A model generated the notes under the pieces. It was not told where the DNA came from, made no database searches, and saw nothing but the letters and a program-made list of their open reading frames with translations. A DNA stretch of 19,040 nt from Pseudomonadota bacterium (GTDB lineage: Bacteria > Pseudomonadota > Gammaproteobacteria > Burkholderiales > Burkholderiaceae_B), in the NCBI GenBank assembly GCA_023427945.1, contig JAEYZR010000406.1:1-19040 (forward strand), written 5' to 3'. A program made the position numbers and the translations under genes. This document shows positions 13,669 through 19,040 of this stretch, piece after piece (position 1 is the first letter of the stretch; every line of letters begins with the position of its first letter).

Positions 13669-14502
13669 ATGACAAACCCAAGTGATATTTCCCGATTGTT
13701 CAAACATATCGGCGTGAGTGATGCCACTTACCAGGAGATCGGCAAACAGAACGGTGCGCGCGAGTCGCAGTCGCGCTGGCCGCTGCTGGATTCGCTGCAT
13801 GCGCAAGCGAACCGCACTCCCGAGGTGAATATACGCAGACGGTTTGACATTGACTCCGCTTCTCTGGAACAGGCGCCCCAGGCAGCGGCACCCGAAAGCG
13901 AGCTGTTTCCTCATAGGGTGACGGGCCATGGCGCGGCAATGGACCACCCGGTACACACCACGCATGCCTCGACTCATCCCGATGACTTGCGTGCCAGCGA
14001 CGCGGCGATGGCAGCGGTTCAAGCCGCACCGGCGCCGGCAGTCGAACCGGAACCATCGGCACCGCTGAAGGTTGCAGAATTCATCGCACCGCGCCCCAAA
14101 GGTCTGGCACGAATCACCGTTCCTCCGCTTGCTCGCGCCCCGTACGTGCCGCAAGACGAGCCGCACGCAGCCCCTGCCGCGCAGGCACCGGTGGAGCAGA
14201 CGCCAGCGCATCAGCCCGCGCCTGCCCCGGCTTATCGCGGTCCGTTGTCATCCTCGCCCCTGGCATCTGCCTTGGCATCTGTTTCCGACGTAGTGCCGGC
14301 CGCCTCGATGCCGGCAGCGTCGCACGCGCCCTCAGCGGCTAGCGCACTGCCTGCGGCGACCCAGAGCCCTGCGCCGGTTGTGCGATCCGGCAGTCTGTTC
14401 GACAGGCTCGCCAATCCCGATGGGGCGCCAGCCGATGAGGCCGTCAAGCCGACGACCCAATCTGCCCCTCTTTCTCTGTTTGAACGGTTGATACGTTCGT
14501 GA
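13669..14502 (+). CDS. bcsP: BcsR/BcsP-like cellulose biosynthesis protein with proline-rich linker
   Basis: A 277-residue protein of low complexity. Residues 6-45 resemble E. coli BcsR: DISRLFKHIGVSDATYQEI followed by SRWPLLDSL, compare the RWPLL ending of BcsR. The middle (about 80-235) is rich in Pro, Ala, Glu and His and looks disordered. The C-terminus carries two copies of one short motif exactly 27 residues apart, SLFDRL (242-247) and SLFERL (269-274), the second almost at the end. Similar BcsP proteins are known from betaproteobacterial type I bcs operons. The symbol rests on this resemblance and on position. In E. coli, BcsR works with BcsQ at the synthase, and here bcsQ follows directly: the TGA stop is shared with the GTG start of bcsQ. 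The ATG at 13669 has GGAGA upstream. Confidence 0.8.
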   Translation: MTNPSDISRLFKHIGVSDATYQEIGKQNGARESQSRWPLLDSLHAQANRTPEVNIRRRFDIDSASLEQAPQAAAPESELFPHRVTGHGAAMDHPVHTTHASTHPDDLRASDAAMAAVQAAPAPAVEPEPSAPLKVAEFIAPRPKGLARITVPPLARAPYVPQDEPHAAPAAQAPVEQTPAHQPAPAPAYRGPLSSSPLASALASVSDVVPAASMPAASHAPSAASALPAATQSPAPVVRSGSLFDRLANPDGAPADEAVKPTTQSAPLSLFERLIRS

Positions 14503-15272
14503 AAATCGTTGCTGTAGTATCTGCCAAAGGTGGCGTCGGAAAGACAACGGTGTGTGCGAACTTGAGCGCAGCGCTCGGACTGCGTGGTCATCCCGTGCTC
14601 AGCGTCGATCTGGATCCGCAAAACGGGCTGCGCTTTCACCTGGGCTTGGGCCCGGAGTCCGGCGATGGCATTGCCGCGGCCACGCTCAGTCATACGAACT
14701 GGCGCGATGTTTGTCTGCAAGGGCCGCCGGGTGTGAGCGTCGCGCCCTTCGGTTCCATCGATGAGAACGCCCGCGTGGCATTCGAAGCCGTGCTCGCAGC
14801 CGATCCCGCGGCGGTGGTCAAACACCTGAGCCAGATCGGCCTGCCCCGGGACACGATAGTGATGCTGGACACCCCTCCCGGCGCATCGATCTACATGCGT
14901 CAGGCGCTGACCTGCGCCGACATGGTGCTGGTGACGTCTCTCACGGACGCCGCCTCCTATGCCACGTTGCCGACCATGCACAGCCTCATCCACACGTATT
15001 GTGGGGGCAGCGGCAGCTTCATCGGCTATGCGTATGTCCTGAACCAGGTGGACCGCTCGCGCCAGTTGTCGCGGGACATCACCGAACTCATGCGCTCAGA
15101 CCTGGGTGATCGTATAGCCGGTGTCATCCATCAGGACCAGTCGATTGCCGAAGCGCTTGCCTTCAATCGCAATGTCCTCGATTACGACCCGCATTGCCGC
15201 GGTGCGCACGACTTCGTCCAGTGCGCGGACTGGGTAGCCGCCCGGTTGCAATCTTCAGGCTTGCTGGCATGA
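14499..15272 (+). CDS. bcsQ: Cellulose biosynthesis protein BcsQ (MinD/ParA-like ATPase)
   Basis: A 257-residue P-loop ATPase of the SIMIBI/MinD-ParA class. The deviant Walker A motif KGGVGKTT is at 10-17, followed by VDLDPQNGLRFHLGL (36-50), which is typical of BcsQ/YhjQ, and DTPPG (124-128) as the Walker B region. The known family member in E. coli is needed for cellulose production and placement of the synthase, and acts with BcsR. The start codon is GTG at 14499, embedded in GTGA with the stop of the previous gene, and no separate strong ribosome binding site is seen. Translation therefore probably depends on ribosomes finishing the upstream gene. Its own stop overlaps the bcsA start as ATGA. 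No membrane segment is visible, so it is cytoplasmic or membrane-associated through partners. Confidence 0.93.
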   Translation: MKIVAVVSAKGGVGKTTVCANLSAALGLRGHPVLSVDLDPQNGLRFHLGLGPESGDGIAAATLSHTNWRDVCLQGPPGVSVAPFGSIDENARVAFEAVLAADPAAVVKHLSQIGLPRDTIVMLDTPPGASIYMRQALTCADMVLVTSLTDAASYATLPTMHSLIHTYCGGSGSFIGYAYVLNQVDRSRQLSRDITELMRSDLGDRIAGVIHQDQSIAEALAFNRNVLDYDPHCRGAHDFVQCADWVAARLQSSGLLA

Positions 15273-17500
15273 ACACGCCGCAGACTCGTGAATCCAGAGG
15301 AAACCGGCGCGTCGTCACGCAACGCGAAGTCAATGTAGAGATCAAAAGCCGCGTATTGGGCGTGTTCGACCAGGGTTTCTGGTTCAACCCGTTTGTGCGT
15401 GCGGTTCTTTTCATCGGCGCCGCCATCCTGTTCGGCATCGCCGTCACCACGCCGCTCGACGTCTGGCAACAGGCCGTCTTCTCTGTCGTGATGTTCGTCG
15501 CGGCACTCGTCGTCAGGCGGGTGGCCGGGCAGTTCGCGGTGGTCTCGCTGATCGTCCTGTCCATCATCGCGTCCATACGCTACATGTACTGGCGACTCAC
15601 CAGTACGATCGGTTTCGAGCATACGCTGGACATGATATTTGGCTGGGGCCTGGTGGCCGCCGAGCTTTATGCGTTGATGGTGCTGCTGCTGGGCTATCTG
15701 CAGACGGCATGGCCGCTGAAGCGCAAGCCCATCCCCATGCCTGCCGACAACAGCACGTGGCCGACGATCGACATCATGATCCCGACCTATAACGAGCCGC
15801 TGAGCATCGTCAAGTTGACCGTGTTCAGCGCGCTGGCGCTGGACTGGCCCGCGGACAAGCTCAACGTCTATGTGCTTGATGATGGACGGCGCCCGGAATT
15901 CAAGGCGTTTTGCCAGGATGTGGGGGCCGGGTACATTACCCGCGACAACAACCTGTATGCCAAGGCTGGCAACCTGAACTGGGCGCTGGCGCATACCTCA
16001 GGAGAATTTGTCGCGATTTTCGATTGCGACCACGTACCCACGCGCTCCTTCCTCCAGCTGTGCATGGGCTGGTTCCTGCGCGACGAAAAGCTGGCGATGT
16101 TGCAGACGCCTCACTTTTTCTTCTCGCCTGATCCATTCGAGAAAAACCTGGGCACGTTCCGCAGCGTTCCCAACGAAGGCGAGCTGTTCTACGGCCTGGT
16201 TCAGGATGGTAACGACCTCTGGAACGCGACGTTCTTTTGTGGATCCTGCGCCATCATACGTCGCGCACCATTACTGGAAGTCGGTGGCGTGGCCATAGAG
16301 ACAGTGACCGAAGATGCGCACACGGCCCTGAAACTCTCACGTGCCGGCTACAACACGGCCTACCTCGGCATTCCCCAGGCTGCCGGACTGGCCACCGAAA
16401 GCCTGTCGGCCCATATCGTGCAGCGTATCCGGTGGGCGCGCGGCATGGCCCAGATTTTCCGGGTGGACAATCCCATCTTGGGCAAAGGTCTGAAACTGGG
16501 CCAGCGGCTTTGTTATGCCAACGCAATGCTGCACTTCTTCTACGGGCTGCCCCGGCTGGTGTTCCTGACGGCCCCCCTGGCCTACCTGCTGTTCGGTGCA
16601 CAGATCTTCCAGGCCTCGGCCCTGATGATCGTGGTGTACGCCCTGCCCCACATCTTTCACTCCAGCCTGGCCAATTCGACCATTCAGGGTCGCTTTCGAC
16701 ACTCCTTCTGGAACGAGGTGTACGAGACGGTGCTGGCCTGGTACATCATGCGGCCCGTCACCCTGGCATTGGTCAATCCCAAGGCCGGCGCGTTCAACGT
16801 GACAGCCAAGGGTGGTGTGATCGACAAGGCTTTCTTCGACTGGACGATGGCGCGTCCGTATCTGGTGATCCTGCTGCTCAACCTGATCGGTATCGGCTTT
16901 GGCATCTACGAATTCTTCGGTGGTGATGCCGAGGTGCGCACGACGATCCTGGTGAACCTGGTGTGGGCGCTTTATAACGTGACCATTGCCTGCGCCAGCG
17001 TTGCCGTGGCCTCGGAGTCACGTCAGATGCGCACCACGCCACGGGTTTCGGCAGCATTGTCTGCCACCTTGATCATGAACGACGGCAAGACGGTCGCATG
17101 TACCACGACTGATTTCTCGCAACAGGGGTTAGGTATCCGCCTGCCTCAAGGCGTGACCGTCGCGACCGACCAGGACATTCACGTCTCGGTCTTCCGCGGC
17201 GACGAAGAAGGTGTCTTCCCGGCGACCATCGTCTACAGCAAAGGTCAGACACTCGGCCTGCGCCTGGACAAACTCGATCTGGAGCAGCAAAGCAGGCTGG
17301 CCCAGATCACCTTCGGTCGTGCCGACACCTGGGCCGAAAGCTGGGGCAAGGCCTCTGTGGACACCCCGTTGGGTGCGCTGCGCGAAGTGTTTTTAATTGG
17401 TATGCGCGGCATGAAACTGTTATCGCTCAGCCTTTATGGTGCCGGCCGCAAACGAATCGGCACATCAATCGCGAATCGATCCTCTGTGAGCAAAAGATGA
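15269..17500 (+). CDS. bcsA: Cellulose synthase catalytic subunit BcsA (UDP-forming, PilZ-regulated)
   Basis: A 743-residue inner-membrane family 2 glycosyltransferase that builds beta-1,4-glucan from UDP-glucose and threads it through its own channel. Hydrophobic segments flank the catalytic domain (about 43-60, 67-83, 90-103, 124-143; then 426-447, 450-465, 484-502, 530-548, 558-580). Catalytic marks are IPTYNEP (171-177), LDDG (203-206), DCD (252-254), FFCGS (322-326), TED (347-349) and QRIRW (385-389). FNVTAKGG (509-516) is a conserved C-terminal signature. The PilZ domain follows, with R588-xxx-R592 and D615-x-S-xx-G620, the residues that bind cyclic di-GMP, so activation by that messenger is expected. 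The length fits the shorter forms (about 750-790) rather than the 872 of E. coli. The ATG overlaps the bcsQ stop. Confidence 0.97.
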   Translation: MNTPQTRESRGNRRVVTQREVNVEIKSRVLGVFDQGFWFNPFVRAVLFIGAAILFGIAVTTPLDVWQQAVFSVVMFVAALVVRRVAGQFAVVSLIVLSIIASIRYMYWRLTSTIGFEHTLDMIFGWGLVAAELYALMVLLLGYLQTAWPLKRKPIPMPADNSTWPTIDIMIPTYNEPLSIVKLTVFSALALDWPADKLNVYVLDDGRRPEFKAFCQDVGAGYITRDNNLYAKAGNLNWALAHTSGEFVAIFDCDHVPTRSFLQLCMGWFLRDEKLAMLQTPHFFFSPDPFEKNLGTFRSVPNEGELFYGLVQDGNDLWNATFFCGSCAIIRRAPLLEVGGVAIETVTEDAHTALKLSRAGYNTAYLGIPQAAGLATESLSAHIVQRIRWARGMAQIFRVDNPILGKGLKLGQRLCYANAMLHFFYGLPRLVFLTAPLAYLLFGAQIFQASALMIVVYALPHIFHSSLANSTIQGRFRHSFWNEVYETVLAWYIMRPVTLALVNPKAGAFNVTAKGGVIDKAFFDWTMARPYLVILLLNLIGIGFGIYEFFGGDAEVRTTILVNLVWALYNVTIACASVAVASESRQMRTTPRVSAALSATLIMNDGKTVACTTTDFSQQGLGIRLPQGVTVATDQDIHVSVFRGDEEGVFPATIVYSKGQTLGLRLDKLDLEQQSRLAQITFGRADTWAESWGKASVDTPLGALREVFLIGMRGMKLLSLSLYGAGRKRIGTSIANRSSVSKR

Positions 17501-19040
17501 TTTCCTCCTCTCAAGGTTTTTCCCTGAATCCGTTTCGCCGTCGCTATTTGCCGGCGGTCGTCTGCGCAGCGCTGACATTCGGTGGATCGATGCACGCCTG
17601 GGCCGCCTCGGTCACCGACGCTGCCCACACGCCTGTCGCCAACGATGCGCCCTCGGCAACACCCACGGCAACACCTTCTGCCGTGCCCGAACTGATCGGT
17701 AGCCAGGCCTTTCCGGCGCCGCCTCAGGCTCCCCCCGGCTCACGTAATGTGCGCCTGTCGCTCAAGCAGCTTGGCGCCAACTATCCCCTGAATCTTCGCG
17801 GCGTGGATGGCAGCAACAGCGTGCCGTTCAACGTTCGCACCGACGAGATCGTCGCCGCGGCCAGACTCACGCTGAGCTATGCTTACTCTCCCGCCCTGCT
17901 CCCCGATCTGTCGCACATCAACATCCTGATCAACGGGGAAGTAGCCACCAGTATTCCGGTGCCCAAAGAGACGGCTGGCATGGCCTTGCAGCACAGCGTC
18001 GACCTTCCACCGCGCCTGATCACCGAGTTCAATCGCATCAACGTGCAATTGATTGGCCACTACACGATGCAGTGTGAAGATCCGCTGCACTCCAGCTTGT
18101 GGGCCAACATCAGTAACAACAGTGTGCTGGATCTGACGGTCACCCCGATTGCACTGGTCAACGATCTGGCACTGTTGCCTACGCCGTTTTTCGACCGGCG
18201 TGACATCACGAGCCTGAACCTGCCGGTGGTGTTTGCCAGCCAGCCCGACAACGCCACGCTCGAAGCAGCAGGCACCCTCTCCTCCTGGTTTGGTGCATTG
18301 GCGAAGTATCGCGGTGCGCGTTTTCCGGCCTCGGTTGCCAACCTGCCTTCATCGGGCAATGCCATCGTGATGATCGCCGGCCAGGCGAACATTCCAGGCG
18401 TCGATGCGCCTGCGGTCAATGGCCCGACCATTTCGGTAGTAACCCACCCCAACGATCCCAACGGCAAGCTGCTGCTGATTCGCGGGCGCGACAGCATGGA
18501 ACTCAAGCTGGCCGCTGCCGCCCTGGCCACAGGAAGTCAGACGCTCTCCGGTCAAACGGCAGCCATCACGCAATACGCCAGCACCGACCCACGCAAGCCC
18601 TACGATGCGCCATACTGGCTGCCCAGCGATCGCCCCGTACAGTTTGGCGAGCTGATCGATCCCAAGGAGTTGAACGTGTCGGGCTACAGCCCCGACATCA
18701 TCCGCGTCCGTGCCCGTGTTGCGCCCGACCTGTTCGCCTGGCGCGAGAAAGGCATTCCGGTCGACCTGAAATATCGCTACACACCGCAGCCCGATTCGAT
18801 CAACTCGTCGTTGTTGATCAGCGTGAACGATCAGTTCCTGAAGTCGCTTCCCCTGCTGTCATTGAAATACATGGGCGCAGGCGACAATCTTGCCGCCGCG
18901 GTGCGTCCTGACGAGACCTTGCCCATGCGAAGCAAGCTCGCCGTTCCGGCGCAGATGCTCGCCGGCGAGACGCAATTGCAGTTCCGCTACATGTACGATT
19001 ACATCAAGCAAGGTGAGTGCCGCGACATCATCATCGACAA
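17497..19040 (+). CDS. bcsB: Cellulose synthase periplasmic subunit BcsB (3' end beyond window)
   Basis: The first 514 codons of BcsB are present and the gene continues past the right edge. It starts at the ATG of ATGATTTCC, whose ATGA overlaps the bcsA stop. The N-terminus is a secretion signal (basic FRRRY, hydrophobic LPAVVCAALTFGG, cleavage near HAWA at 36), then a Pro/Ala/Thr-rich linker. The carbohydrate-binding and flavodoxin-like repeats of the family follow: VRLSLKQLGANYPLNLRG, LNILINGEV-type strands at 17910-17940, FNRINVQLIGHYTMQCEDPLHSSLWANI, GRDSMELKLAAAALATG, and WLPSDRPVQFGELIDPKELNVSGYSPD. BcsB guides the nascent glucan through the periplasm, and its C-terminal membrane anchor, which contacts BcsA, must lie outside the window. 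Confidence 0.95.
   Translation, partial: MISSSQGFSLNPFRRRYLPAVVCAALTFGGSMHAWAASVTDAAHTPVANDAPSATPTATPSAVPELIGSQAFPAPPQAPPGSRNVRLSLKQLGANYPLNLRGVDGSNSVPFNVRTDEIVAAARLTLSYAYSPALLPDLSHINILINGEVATSIPVPKETAGMALQHSVDLPPRLITEFNRINVQLIGHYTMQCEDPLHSSLWANISNNSVLDLTVTPIALVNDLALLPTPFFDRRDITSLNLPVVFASQPDNATLEAAGTLSSWFGALAKYRGARFPASVANLPSSGNAIVMIAGQANIPGVDAPAVNGPTISVVTHPNDPNGKLLLIRGRDSMELKLAAAALATGSQTLSGQTAAITQYASTDPRKPYDAPYWLPSDRPVQFGELIDPKELNVSGYSPDIIRVRARVAPDLFAWREKGIPVDLKYRYTPQPDSINSSLLISVNDQFLKSLPLLSLKYMGAGDNLAAAVRPDETLPMRSKLAVPAQMLAGETQLQFRYMYDYIKQGECRDIIID

Noticed and set aside
1..19040. CRISPR arrays, tRNA or rRNA genes, insertion sequences, integrase or attachment sites
   Set aside because: No tandem spaced repeats, tRNA-like cloverleaf, transposase-like frame or terminal inverted repeats were recognised on reading both strands.

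Overview
The window looks like a chromosomal segment of a GC-rich betaproteobacterium, most likely of the order Burkholderiales and perhaps close to Alcaligenaceae (Bordetella/Achromobacter/Pusillimonas type). This is inferred from gene content and protein character: divergent LysR/catabolic gene pairs, an MmgE/PrpD protein next to an acyl-CoA dehydrogenase, and a BcsD-type cellulose operon with a BcsR/BcsP-like protein. I cannot name the species. There are sixteen protein genes, two of them cut by the window edges, and no tRNA, rRNA, CRISPR array or insertion sequence.

Layout. (1) 1-1606: a LysR regulator (minus, 3' end cut off) diverges from a DapA-superfamily aldolase/lyase. (2) 1712-3688: the DEAD-box helicase dbpA and a YgjP-like zinc metalloprotein, apparently co-transcribed. 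They meet, tail to tail at one shared CTAG, a minus-strand RsuA-type pseudouridine-synthase-like gene (3685-4410) that lacks the usual catalytic Asp. (3) 4488-6379: a LysR regulator followed by ybiB (minus), diverging from an acyl-CoA dehydrogenase and an MmgE/PrpD protein (6527-9075). This looks like a small regulated acid-catabolic module. (4) 9149-12817: rph (minus) diverges from a ggt-yicC pair (plus, 3-base gap). yicC carries an unusual basic insert. (5) 12818-19040: a structured 335-base leader, then the cellulose operon bcsD, a BcsR/BcsP-like gene, bcsQ, bcsA and bcsB (3' end cut off).

How the genes work together. The bcs genes form one tightly packed transcription unit. BcsA polymerises glucan from UDP-glucose and has a C-terminal PilZ domain for c-di-GMP. 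BcsB is its periplasmic partner. BcsQ is a MinD/ParA-like ATPase. BcsD is the subunit linked to ordered, crystalline cellulose export. The BcsR/BcsP-like protein joins a BcsR-like N-terminus to a Pro/Ala-rich linker that ends in two copies of an S-L-F-[DE]-R-L motif. The last three junctions are 4-base start/stop overlaps, which suggests coupled translation. bcsZ and bcsC would be expected beyond the right edge.

The best candidates for something undescribed are the bcs leader (a 43-codon upstream frame with a strong ribosome binding site, overlapping the bcsD start, and two mutually exclusive helices), the paired SLFxRL motifs, the pseudouridine-synthase-like protein with Glu in place of the catalytic Asp, and the basic insert in YicC.
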